Origin: Talinum fruticosum
Lineage: Eukaryota; Streptophyta; Magnoliopsida; Caryophyllales; Talinaceae
Assembly (NCBI GenBank): GCA_021018815.1
Contig: JAITYX010000033.1
Location: 5,999,001-6,063,000, forward strand
Direction: 5' to 3'
Length of the DNA: 64,000 bases
Part shown: piece by piece, positions 54,591 through 64,000 of the stretch
How the letters are laid out: every line of letters begins with the position of its first letter
How positions within the stretch are numbered: the first letter of the stretch is position 1
Translations under genes and position numbers: made by a program
Notes under the pieces: generated by a model
Databases searched by the model: none
Told to the model about the DNA's origin: nothing
The model's input: the letters and a program-made list of their open reading frames with translations, nothing else

Positions 54591-55194
54591 TAGACCTGGC
54601 AAAATTGACCCGAACCAAACGGGCCAACCCGAACGAGTTGAAACCCAAGCGAAGCAGGACATCCGAACTGCTGAACGGATTTTGACACGAAAATCAAAAT
54701 GAACCGAGCCGAAACCGAACAGGACCGAAATATAATTGAGCTGATTACAATCCTACCTAAATCGGACTCGAACCCGATTTTGACCCAAACCCAAATAAAA
54801 GTGACCCAACCCACATTTTTTTAGTGGATCTCTCAAGATGGACTTTTGTGCTTGTAGTGGTACTATTTTGATCGACCTCAAATCATATTGAAGCGGGTTC
54901 ATACCAAGGGATGGTGGTGGACTTGATAATATTGTAATGTATATAGTTAACCTGAAACAATACTCGAAACTTACCCGAACCGATAATGACCCCATTCGAA
55001 CCGAAACTAACCCGAATTTGACCCAATCGAAATTAACCCGAACCGAACCCAAACCTGAACCAAATGAGATTGACTCGAAGTTTAACCGAACCAAAGTTGA
55101 CCCGAACCGAACTCAAACGAGATTGCCCGAAGTTTACCCGAACCGAACTTAACCCGAATCGAACCCGAACAGAATAACCTGATTGCCAAATCTA
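54591..55194. mobile_element. hAT-like non-autonomous element with CCCGAACC repeats
   Basis: An 8-bp duplication TGTATAAT flanks it exactly (54583-54590 and 55195-55202). The ends TAGACCTGGCAAA and (reversed) TAGATTTGGCAA form short inverted repeats. 8-bp duplication plus short TIRs point to the hAT superfamily. The interior is made of degenerate units like 'acccgaaccgaa' in both orientations. Long frames here (Asn/Arg/Thr- or Val/Gly/Phe-rich) only translate the repeat. Confidence 0.85.
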
Positions 55195-55499
55195 TGTATA
55201 ATACAACAAACTTACAACCAACAAGGAAACTAGAAAATTAGATAATTGGATAAATTAGTCCACCCCAACATCACCTTATTAAAAACAAATTTTTGATAAC
55301 AAATTTATCTTCATAACAAATTTTTGGGGATAGCCCTATATCCAAGAAAGCTTATAAGTTCTTAATTTTTGTAGTGTGTTTAAATTTCTCTCTTTTTAAA
55401 TATATATATACAACCCTTTCCCTCTATTCATTGTGTGAGAGGATTGTTTACGTATATACTATATATATAATAATATATATCTGGTTCCTTTTTGCTTGC

Positions 55500-56100
55500 A
55501 ATTTTGATGTGTTATTTATTATCATAAGCTAGACATGATTTTTTTTAAGTTTTAGATAATGCATAGCACCATTAATATATATAAAATGTTGAGGCCATCT
55601 CTTTAATTCGCTTTAATGACCCCAAGACATAACTAGAACCAGAGTCTTCATGACCCTTGTTGTGTTTAACAATGAGGTTGGGTTCATAAGAAAAAACATA
55701 TTGTCTATGTACTTGCGTGGGTTGGTCCACGAAGAAAGGAAATAGGGGTAAAAGATTCATTGGATAAAAGGTGATAAACAATGACAAAAATAGTAATAAA
55801 TCGCTATTCTTTATCACCGTTTTCTCCATAGATCCCTCTGCCCCTCTTCCCATTGTTCGTGGACCGACCCATGCTATAGATATACTATGTCTTGCCTAGT
55901 GAACCCAACCTCATTGCTAAAGACAACAAAGGTAATGGGAATTCGATTCTAGTTATGTCTTAGGGTAGTTAAAGCAAATTAATGGATAACCTCAACATTT
56001 CATTTATATTCATTATTGTCTTATTCATTAAGTAAACGTCGAAAAAGTCATGTACTACGGTTTACGATTATGTATAATACAACAAACTTGCAACCAAAAA
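55500..56100. repeat. Long hairpin in CACTA2
   Basis: The same foldback as 41570-42165. Left: tgttatttattatcataa, ataatgcata, aaaatgttgaggcca, agacataac, ggtgataaacaatga. Right inverted: tctttatcacc, gttatgtct, gataacctcaacattt, gtcttattcatt, acgattatgtataatac. The turn is near 55800. The arms are more diverged than in CACTA1 but still pair over most of their length. Confidence 0.82.
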
Positions 56101-56639
56101 ATAAACTAGAAATTTAGATAGTTGGACAAATTTGATTACAAATTTATCATTATGAAACTTTCTTGGGGAGATCCCTATATCCAAAAATCTTTCTAATTTT
56201 TTATTTTTTCACCTTTATTTATTCTCCCTTTTGATCCTTAAACCCTAAACGATATATATTTCCATTTTCCTAAACCGTAAACCACAAAATTTTCTATTTC
56301 CTTAACCCTTAAGCATAAATATTTCTATTTCTCTAAACTCTAACTAAATTTGGATACCAATTTTGATAATTAGATAAATGAGTCCATCCCAACATCACCT
56401 CATCAAAATAAACAAATATGGATACAAATTTATCTTTATGACAAGTTTTGGGGATGACCCTATATCCAAATTATGTTTCTATTTCTCTAAACCCTAAACA
56501 AATTTGGATACACTCTTTCGATTTACTATCATAACTCTCATTATATTTCCCTATATTAATTAATCCTAAACGCCTAAACGCTTTTTTAAAAATCTTAAAC
56601 AATTCACAAATTTCCAACTTAATAAACTGGGTGTAGAAA

Positions 56640-56926
56640 ATAGTAGGTACCAATTCTTGGATTTTTAGATCTATTTAAAGACACATTTGATGACGTTCAA
56701 TTGAAGCATTGTTATCAAATGTAACCTATGACTATGGTTGTTGCAAAGAACCAGTAGTCAAAAGGTGACAGCTCAACCTATGACGATGGTTCATTAAAAT
56801 AACTGTCATCACATGTTATACAAGGTCACTCATTTACAAAAATGGCACCGACTCATTTTTCATGACGATTTTTCCTTTTAACCGTCAGTAAATCGACCGT
56901 AATAAAAAGTCATATATGTAGTAGTA
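56640..56926. repeat. Right subterminal repeats of CACTA2
   Basis: 'cctatgactatggttg' and 'cctatgacgatggttc' with inverted counterparts ('ccagtagtcaaaagg', 'aactgtcatcacatg') lead up to the terminus. They correspond to the array at 42850-43132. Confidence 0.7.
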
Positions 56927-57140
56927 CTTTCTAACCTAAATCCAGTTTGATATTGCTACTCATTGGTGTTGCTTGCATGTTTGAAATCCTATAGCCTTGG
57001 TGTGCTTAGACTGATAAACATAGATGCCATCTATCTCGTGTTTGATTTGCGGTCCAAGAGAGAAATTGAGTTCTCCCATCATAATAATTCGGAACTCCTG
57101 TCTCTTGCCGAGCTTATTAATTTTCTTCATCAACTACACC
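56927..57140 (-). pseudogene. copia RT C-terminal fragment, element J
   Basis: On the minus strand SSNIKLDLG, KHEIDGIYVYQSKHTKA and MMGELNFSLG correspond to the RT end. The rest of RT is deleted: the next sequence to the right is the integrase end. It duplicates the part of RT already present in D, so D and J are different copies. Confidence 0.72.
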
Positions 57141-57850
57141 TTCGAGTGGTCTAAGCTAGTTCATCTTGTTAGTTCTCTTGTTAAAAATTCGATAAGCTTT
57201 GTTGTGAGAAGAATTACCGAGAAAAATACCTTCATCGACTTACCATTGTTATGCACATCCGAATGGTTTGAAGTAGGAAATGTTAGGCTTCTTCACTTTG
57301 TATAGCTTGTAGGGTGTTTTCTTTAGAATGGGTCGAATGTGGCACCTGTTGAAAGTGTAATTTCTTGTATTAATTGCATCGGGCTAGAAATAGTAAGGTA
57401 GATCATTTTTAATCATTGTCCTTTTTATTACTTAAAAGTTTCTCTCTTTTTCTCCACTACTTCATTTTGTAGAGGAGTTCTACGTGCTAAGAACTTGTGG
57501 GAGATACAATTCTTATTGCAAAAGTCTGCAAATTCCGAGTAGTCGAACTCCCTTTGATGGTCGGTTCGAATTCTCCTTATCTAATTTTCATACTCCACTT
57601 GTATTTTCCTGCAAATCTTAGTGAAATTTTTGAAGGCTTCATTTTTGTTCATTAGAAAACAAATCCGGGTAAATCGTGAGTAATGATCAACAATAACTAC
57701 CGCATATGATTTACCTCCTAAGCTTTTAACACAAATTTCACCACATAAATCCATATGTATCAATTTAAGAACTTTGGATGTAGATACTTGTCTTGAGCGA
57801 CTTAAATGATGATCCAACCTGTTTTCCTTTTGTGCATACATTATAGATTT
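57141..57850 (-). pseudogene. copia integrase, element J
   Basis: The C-terminal part (57150-57480) shows KKTPYKLYKVKKPNISYFKP, NGKSMKVFFLGNSSHNKAYR and ERKRET-type segments. The first part (57581-57841) reads VSTSKVLKLIHMDLCGEICV, KSLGGKSYAVVIVDHYSRFT and EAFKNFTKICRKIQVEYEN. The active-site VDD is VDH here. Frames are broken. Confidence 0.85.
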
Positions 57851-58360
57851 TATCTTTCTTAAATGAAAAATTAGGCGAGTCCTTTGAATAATCCATGAGA
57901 TGCAAGTTCCTTGATAGTACGAATGCTGATATGATCTAATCTACGATGCCATGTCAACGAATCATCATTCGAGTGAAGCTTTTAAATAAGATAAATCGTG
58001 ATTAGAATCAAGAAGAGGAATAGTATAGGTGTTACCTAACCCCGGATCCGAGAGCTTTGTCTCTTTGGTAGATGTATCAGAAATGAAGAAGTTGGTATGA
58101 GTGAATCTTACCTCTGGACCTTTGTCACCCAGTTGAGGGATACTTAGAAGATTATAATTGAGCCCTTTGATAAGATAGACTAAACTAACTCAACTGTCTC
58201 CATAACCAATTATGCCAATTCCAACTATCTTGCCGTTGTTGTTATCTCGAAATATGACTTTTACTCCTTTCATATTCTCAAGTTCTAAGAAGAGTCTTGA
58301 ATCTCTAGACATGTGGCGTGAGCATCCACTCTCTAAGTACCAGCAACCCTTTTATTTCTG
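57851..58360 (-). pseudogene. Pre-integrase and protease, element J
   Basis: The pre-integrase pieces (HMKSIRTIKELASHGLFKGL) are in broken frames. Protease (about 58200-58350) reads WYLESGCSRHMSRDSRLFLE and KVIFRDNNNGKIVGIGI. The catalytic DSG is ESG (Asp to Glu). Confidence 0.83.
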
Positions 58361-59368
58361 AGTTACCTACAAAATATAAACAAACTAACCCTTCTTACTT
58401 CCTCTTAGAAACCCGGTAAATGTCTTTATTGTGGTTTTTTTCTTAGGAAGAGAACTTTTGGGAACCCAGATTTGAATAATTATGAGATTGGTCCGATTCT
58501 GGGTCTTCTTTCTTGAGAGCTAACTTTGTTTCTCTTTCTTTTGAAATCCTCTCTTTTTATAAACTAGTTAAGAAGACTCTTTCCATAAAAGCGAGTCCGG
58601 GCTGAGTCCCTTTCCTTTTTGTATGAATGGGACCATCCTCACCCTTTCTAAGCTTAATAGTTCTAGAATCGGTTTTGAAAAGATTTTTGTAGGAAATATC
58701 TTCCTTTTCAGCATTGTAACCAAGTCCTTTCTTTCGAAAATAGACACATTAAGAACCAAGTAATAAATCAAGGTTTTTCTAACATTGAGTAAGCTTTAAA
58801 ACCAACGCTTATGACCCATTAAGCTTCTATTTCAACTACTCATTCTTTCTTCTAAGGCACTCGGACTCGGTCTCATTATCTTGAGTACTATTCTCAAGCA
58901 CTTTCGGGTTCTATGTTAATTTTTCCAAACCATTTTTCAAAGAAATGTTCTCAACATTAAGAGACTTTCATTTCCTTTTAATTCAAAAGATCTAAAATTA
59001 GACTTCTCTACCAAAGTAAAAATATATCTAGTAAGATCATGCTTAGAGAATTTTCGAAAGTAATTGATTACTTTACGAGGATCTGTTTCGTCGATATCCG
59101 ATGCTTCACTTTCGACTCGAGATCCGGCTTACGAGTCCGATAGAGCCATGAGACACTTTGATTCATCATTAGTGTCATCATCTTCTTCTAACTCATTATC
59201 ACTCTAGGTGGTTACCATAGCCATTTTCTTCCTTTTGCCCTTCTTCATCTTTGGACGAGTCTTTAACTATGTTTTCTTTCTTGAAATACTCAAAGCAACC
59301 AAAGTTCTTAGTTAAAGACAAATTTGAAGATGATGAGAATTTACCTTTTCTGTCCTTGTTGGAGAACT
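58361..59368 (-). pseudogene. gag-pol linker and gag C-terminus, element J
   Basis: The linker (acceptor-like block near 58360-58395, FKTDSRTIKLRKGEDGPIHT, FFRKKGLG, LKLTQC) leads into acidic gag C-terminus (SRSLMALSDS, EDDDTNDES, KMVTT). Unit K is inserted here after GAACT; the rest of J would lie beyond the window. Confidence 0.75.
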
Positions 59369-60758
59369 TGAAGACTCAGTTATAATTCTCTATCTCTGTA
59401 CGGTTTTGGATTCAAGTCATTCTCACTCTATTAGAAGCTCATTCATATCTTTTCAATATTGTCCGATCTACTCAAAATGCGGTTACGGAGTAAAACACAT
59501 ATTTGGGTTTCGACCCACTTAGATGTAACTCATATAGTTGTAATGAGTAAATAATTTCATATACATAACTTATTCTATGTTCTAACTGATTATATTCACT
59601 AGAAAAGAATTACTGCAATAATTCATCTTTCAAAGTCAGATTTATCAATCGAAATTATTTACTTGACCAATTTGATGCAATGTGTGTATATGATTTTAGT
59701 CTCTTAATCATCTATATGATAGAAACAAAATGGAATGATAACATATTAACTACTAGACACGAAATTTCCATTTTCATAGGTTAAGGATAATTAAATGCTT
59801 AATTAGTTTGAATTAATTCTTATCCTTGCCTAATCTTATACCAAAGTATATTTTATACTTTGAGTACCACTTTGATTTTCTTTTTAATTTGATTATGTAT
59901 TTAATCTCATTTTGAAAAGAAAAAGCAACCGACTTCTAACTGTTAAACACTAGCGAGATGGAAAAGTGTTGTTTCGGGATAGACTCGGACACTCGTGTCA
60001 AGGTTGTTTGTTTCCAAAACCAAGTAAACTTCAACTTTGCGTCTAACGGCTATTTCTACCTTAGATTTCAGCCACAACTAGTGGGTTGGACCATCTTTTG
60101 AGCAAAGGACCAAAGCATAACGTTCATATTTGCAACATCTCCTTCTCGACTTGGACTATCCGTCACAATGGCCGGTGAAGCTTCCTAGTCCAGAATCGGT
60201 CACAACGGCTACTTTGCCTTACTCAGTATAAATAGAAGACATCCTACATGAATTAAAGATTGATGACCACGAGACGAACTTATTACTCGAATGCTTATTT
60301 AGTTCTTACTCTCTCAATCTTGACCTTTCACCTCTTACTTACTTCAATTCTTTATAAAGTCCCCGAACCGAGTCGTAAGGTTTAACTCAGCTCAGCTTGT
60401 CCTTATCTGTAAGGGTTATTTCGGTTAGGAAGTACTATAGCAGATAAAGGAATTTCTCTGTCTACGAAAACTTGTACTGAATTGAATAAATGAGCAATTT
60501 TGTAAGAGTGTGTCCTTATATTTTGTGGATTCAAAATAGTGGATTTGACATGGTGTTTGGATTGAGACTGTCCAGTGGTTTTTGCCGCAGGAGGGTTTCT
60601 ACGTATCTTACGTGTTATGTTTTTCTATGTTCATTCTACACTCAGATTTGCTTTCTAAGTTCATACTTTGTAGAAAATCCTTTTATTTCGCAAAATTTCT
60701 TTTGAACCCTATTCACCTTCCCTCTAGGGTGATTTAGACCTTTAAGAGTAAACCTTCA
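59369..60758 (+). mobile_element. 5' LTR of copia element K
   Basis: Starts TGAAGACTCAG, ends 'aaaccttca', 1,390 bp. TATA 'cagtataaatagaagac' is near 60226, 'agtggtttttgccgcaggagggtttctacg' near 60571-60601. It is inserted in the gag region of J; GAACT (59364-59368) should be half of the duplication, but the other end is outside the window. It is closest to the LTRs of element F. Confidence 0.9.
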
Positions 60759-60759
60759 A

Positions 60760-60772
60760 TTAGTATCATAGC
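60760..60772 (+). other. Primer binding site of element K
   Basis: 'ttagtatcatagc' is the Met-tRNA-type PBS, two to three changes from TTGGTATCAGAGC. Confidence 0.85.
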
Positions 60773-60816
60773 CAAGCTTTCTCAAAGCATCTAATAATCC
60801 AAGGTTTTAAGATCAA

Positions 60817-61960
60817 ATGGCTCTTAACAATGGAGAGTTTGATGAAGGAAGATCTTTCACCAGTCCACCCAAGTTCAACCAATCACACTTCGCTCAATGG
60901 AAGAAGATCATAGAGAGCTTCATCCGGGATTATGGTCAAGAGGTCTCGAACATCATTTGCAATGGCAACTGTATTCCTACCAAGACAGAAGGAAACTCAT
61001 ACAATACCCAAGGTGAAGTTTAAGTTAACTACTGAAGAAAACAAGAAATAAAGAAAGAAATTCAAGGTAATGAAAACCTTCATGTGTGCAATCGACACGG
61101 TAGAATACAACAGAGTACCGCTTGTGATTCATCTAAAGAAGTCCGGGATACACTAGTTACCACTTATAAAGGTACCAATCATGTGAAGCAAGCCAAGATA
61201 AGTTAGTATCTCCACAAGTATGAAATGTTCAAGATAGAGGCGGATGAGAACATAACTCGGATATACATTTGCTTCATTGAGATTGTCAACAATCTCAAGT
61301 CCCTTGGAAAGAACATGATTAATGAAGAAGTCGTCGAAAGATTCCGAGGAGTCTACCTAATAGAAGATGGGGTCCCAAGGTGACAGATGTAGAGGAAGCT
61401 TAGCACTTTCTCAACTGAAGCCAGATAAGCTCATTAGGAAACTACTCACCCATGAGTTATATCTAAAGGAAGAAGAAGCTAAGGTCAGCACCAAAAGAAA
61501 CATTACTATCAAGGCCTCAAAGGAAAAAGATCGAAGTTTAAGGTCCTCATATTCGAAGAAGACCCCATGGCACTTGTAGCCCGAGGATTCAAGAAAATGA
61601 TGAAATACAAAATGTCGCTAAAGAAGCCTAAGCGGGAGTTCTACAAGCGGGACGGAAAAGGTAAATTCTTATCCTCTTTAAATTTTTCATTAACTAAGAA
61701 CTCAGGTTGCTTTGATTGTGGTAGCAAACAACACAGAGTCAAACACCTGTCCAAACACAAAGAAGAAAAAAGCTATGGTAGCCACCTCGAGTGATGATGA
61801 GTCGGAAGAAGATGATGATATTGGTGATGAATCAAAGTGTCTCATGACTCTATCGGACTCATAAGCTCGATCTAAATCAGAAAGTGATGCATCGGATGAT
61901 GAAGAAACAGATCCTCGGGAGGTAATCAATTACTTTGTAAAATTCTCCAAGCATAATCCG
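60817..61960 (+). pseudogene. copia gag, element K
   Basis: Starts MALNNGEFDEGRSFTSPPKF and continues HFAQWKKIIESFIRDYGQEV, then a frameshift. Later frames give TYKGTNHVKQAKI, LHKYEMFKIEADENITRIYI, VNNLKSLGKNM, LKPDKLIRKLLTHELYLKEE. The knuckle is CFDCGSKQHRVKHL (last Cys replaced by Leu). An acidic tract SSDDESEEDDDIGDESKC ends the region. It is the most readable gag here, but still carries at least three frame breaks. Confidence 0.9.
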
Positions 61961-62639
61961 ACTATAAATATTTTTACCTTGGAGGAGAAGTCTAGTTCTG
62001 AATCTTTTGAATTTATGGAGAAATTAAAGTCTCTTAATATGGAGAACATTTCCTTGCAAAAAGATTTACAAAAGCCGAGACAGAACTCGATAGTGCTTGA
62101 GAATAGTACTCAAGATAATGAGACCGAGTATGAGTGCCTCCAAACGAGAGAATGAGCGGTTGAAACAAAAGCTCAATGAGTCTAAAGATTTGGTTTTAAA
62201 GCTTACCCAAGGTCAGAAAAACCTTGATTTATTACTTAGTTCTCGGTGTGTCTCTTTTCGAAAAGAAAGACTTAGTTACAATGCTTGAAAGGGAAGATAG
62301 TTCCTATAAAAATCTTTTCCAAATTGATTCCAGAACTATTAAGTTTAATAAGGCTGAGCATGGTCCCATTTATTCAAAAAGAAAAGGACTAAGCCCGGAC
62401 CAACTTTTGTGAAAAGATCTTCTCAACCTGTGTACAAAAGAGGAGATTTTGAAAAAAGAGACACAGAGTCAATTCTTAAGAAAGAAAACTCAAAATTAGA
62501 CCAAACCCAAAATTATTGAAATATGGGTTGCCAAAAGTGCTTTTCCTCGAGAAAAGACCACGAGTAAATCCAGATATCTGGGTTTGTAAGAGGAAGTGAG
62601 AAGGGTTAGTTTGTTTCTATTTTACAGGTAACTCAAAAA
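61961..62639 (+). pseudogene. gag-pol linker, element K
   Basis: Probable coiled coil in pieces (FEFMEKLKSLNMENISLQKD, RENERLKQKLNESKDLVLKL, TQGQKNLDLLLSSRCVSFRK). Next is TIKFNKAEHGPIYSKRKGLS and a degraded 'WVAKSAFPR' motif. The conserved block 'gttagtttgtttctattttacag' at 62605-62627 precedes protease. Confidence 0.8.
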
Positions 62640-62870
62640 CAAAAAGGTTACTTGGTACTTAGATAGTGGAAGTTCGTGCCACATGTATGGAGATTCAAGA
62701 CTCTTCTCACAACTTAAAGAGATGAAAGGAGGAAAAGTCACATTTAAAGATAATAGCAAGGGCAAGATAGTTGGAATTGGCAGAAATGGTCAAGGAGACA
62801 GTTCAGTTAGTCCAGTATATCTTATCAAGAGTCTCAAATATAATCTTCCGAGTATCTCTCAACCTGTATG
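62640..62870 (+). pseudogene. copia protease, element K
   Basis: LDSGSSCHMYGDSRLFSQLK, then GGKVTFKDNSKGKIVGIGRN and VSPVYLIKSLKYNLPSISQ. The DSG triad is kept but lies one frame away from the sequence just before it. Confidence 0.87.
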
Positions 62871-63770
62871 ACAATGGTCAAGAGGTTAGGTTCATTTCGA
62901 TGCATACTATCAATAAACTTGCATCTCATAGATTAGTCAAAGGATTGCCTAATTGTCCATTTATGAAAGGTAAAATCTGTGATGTATGCATATAAAGGAA
63001 AACAAGCTAGATAATCTTTTAAGCCACTCAAGATAGTATCTACATCCAAAGTAATTGAATTGATACATATGGATTTGTGTGGTCAAATTCCTGTTAAAAG
63101 CTTGGGAGGTAAATCATATGCGCTAGTTATTGTAGATGATTACTCATGATTTACCCGGGCTTGGTTCCTAAAGAGCAAGAATAAAGTCTTCAAAGAGTTC
63201 ACTAAGATTTGTAGAAAAATACAAGTGGAGTCTAAGACTTAGATCAGGAGAATTCAAACCGATCATGGAACGAAGTTTGACTACTCGGAATATTTAGACT
63301 TCTATGACAAGAATGACATCCCCTATAACTTCTCGAGTACCTATAACTCCTCAACAAAAATCGAGTAGTAGAGAGAAAGAACATAACTCTTAAAGAAATA
63401 GGAAGGATAATGATGGTTAAAAATGATCCACCTTACTATTTTTGGGCTGAGGTAGTAAATACATCGAACTACACTCTCAATGGATGCCTCATTCGACCAA
63501 TTTTGAAGAAAACACCCTAAGAGCTGTACAAAGGAAAGAAGCCTAACATTTCCTACTTTAAACCATTTGGATGTAAATGCTTTTTTCATAAAAATGGTAA
63601 GGAACATCTTACCAAATTTGATGCTAGGTTAGATGAAGGTATCTTTCTTGTTTATTCCTCACATACTTGAAGCCTATCGAATTTTCAACAAAAGAACTAA
63701 CAAAGTTTAACAAAGTACTCATGTTATCCTTGATGAAATTGATCATAGCAGGATAAGTGAATCCACCTTC
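62871..63770 (+). pseudogene. Pre-integrase and integrase, element K
   Basis: The pre-integrase is shortened (CDNGQEVRFISMHTINKLAS, HRLVKGLPNCPFMKGKICDV). Integrase reads ELIHMDLCGQIPVKSLGGKS, VIVDDYS (then a stop), FKEFTKICRKIQVESKT, QTDHGTKFDYSEYLDFYDKN, a degraded VERKN, IGRIMMVKNDPPYYFWAEVV and ILKKTP, PNISYFKPFGCKCFFHKNGK. Both active-site aspartate regions are visible; the glutamate region is damaged. Confidence 0.88.
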
Positions 63771-64000
63771 TCAAATCTCAAACTTCAATTCAGATCAATA
63801 TAACCTACTGGAGGCTGAGCTTAGAATGAACAAAAACAAAGGAACTAAGCCAACTCAAAATGAGCCAGTTCAAGAACAAGCTTAGACCACTTAAGAACAA
63901 GCTTAGACCACTTAAGAACAAGCTAATGAAGAAAATCAACAAGCTGAACAAGTTGAAAAACAAAACATTCAACCATCAAATCTAGTAAACCAAAGGACAG
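63771..64000 (+). pseudogene. Integrase-RT linker, element K (runs off the window)
   Basis: Linker with a short repeated unit 'caagcttagaccacttaagaa' (63878-63921, twice) encoding Q/E/T-rich text, then EENQQAEQVEKQNIQPSNLV. RT would follow beyond position 64000. Confidence 0.75.

Larger units (their letters stand above)
54553..56926 (-). mobile_element. CACTA2: partial CACTA element of the CACTA1 family
   Basis: The right end '..cgtaataaaaagtcatatatgtagtagta' matches the right end of CACTA1 including the altered last base. Inside, going left, are subterminal repeats, the AT-rich region and the long hairpin as in CACTA1. Then the post-hairpin segment recurs a second time (54553-55370 against 56060-56470), so part is duplicated. 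No transposase is present and the left terminus is missing. It separates copia fragments D and J. Confidence 0.75.

Noticed and set aside
54753..55152. Repetitive open frames on both strands (Val/Gly/Phe- or Asn/Arg/Thr-rich)
   Set aside because: They are translations of the CCCGAACC repeats in the hAT-like element, not genes.

Overview
This window is plant nuclear DNA, most likely from a flowering plant (probably a eudicot), and it consists almost entirely of transposable elements nested inside one another. The evidence is Ty1/copia LTR retrotransposons primed by initiator-Met tRNA, a Ty3/gypsy LTR element, CACTA (En/Spm) DNA transposons with a TNP2-type transposase, a plant LINE tail, a hAT-like element and pieces that look like plastid DNA. 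I recognise no host gene, functional tRNA or CRISPR array. Nearly every reading frame is broken by stops and frameshifts.

The backbone is an old copia element on the + strand, here called A: LTR 1-667, gag, protease, integrase, RT, RNase H, a third ORF, and 3' LTR 43585-46591. Its RT is interrupted by plastid-like DNA (about 4213-6640) that itself carries a solo copia LTR (4480-6072). Its third ORF is interrupted at 9345 by CACTA1 (9346-43132, 3-bp duplication ATC). CACTA1's TNP2 gene (C-terminal part 12401-14604, N-terminal part 39703-40706, minus strand) is split by copia element F (14605-39697, duplication ACAAT/ACAAC). F is split by copia element I (21509-37733, duplication TCCTC). I is split in its third ORF by gypsy element H (23890-31245, candidate duplication GGAGG). 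H holds two solo copia LTRs (25605-27207 minus, 27630-29040 plus), each with its own duplication. This gives six levels of nesting. A LINE fragment (18460-19998) and a rearranged LTR-gag-LTR block lie in the left part of F, and a small CACTA (9641-11098) lies in the left arm of CACTA1.

To the right of A, the copia units continue as a tandem LTR-internal-LTR-internal array. Units B and C (46592-52858, + strand) carry gag but no pol. They abut a minus-strand copia fragment D (52860-54552), a second CACTA fragment (CACTA2, 54553-56926, containing a hAT-like insertion), a minus-strand copia fragment J (56927-59368), and finally a + strand copia element K (59369 to the window end) inserted in J.

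The copia family has LTRs of about 1.4-1.7 kb with ends TGAAGAC...CCTTCA, a PBS like TTGGTATCAGAGC, and a PPT like AAAAGGGGAGA. Gene order is gag, protease, integrase, RT, RNase H, then a third ORF (MPKRGS...) that has its own TATA box and CT-rich leader. The points most worth a second look are the conserved third ORF with its promoter, the gag-only copia and gypsy derivatives, the roughly 300-bp-arm hairpin shared by two CACTA copies, the conserved acceptor-like block before protease, and the fully resolvable nest of insertions.
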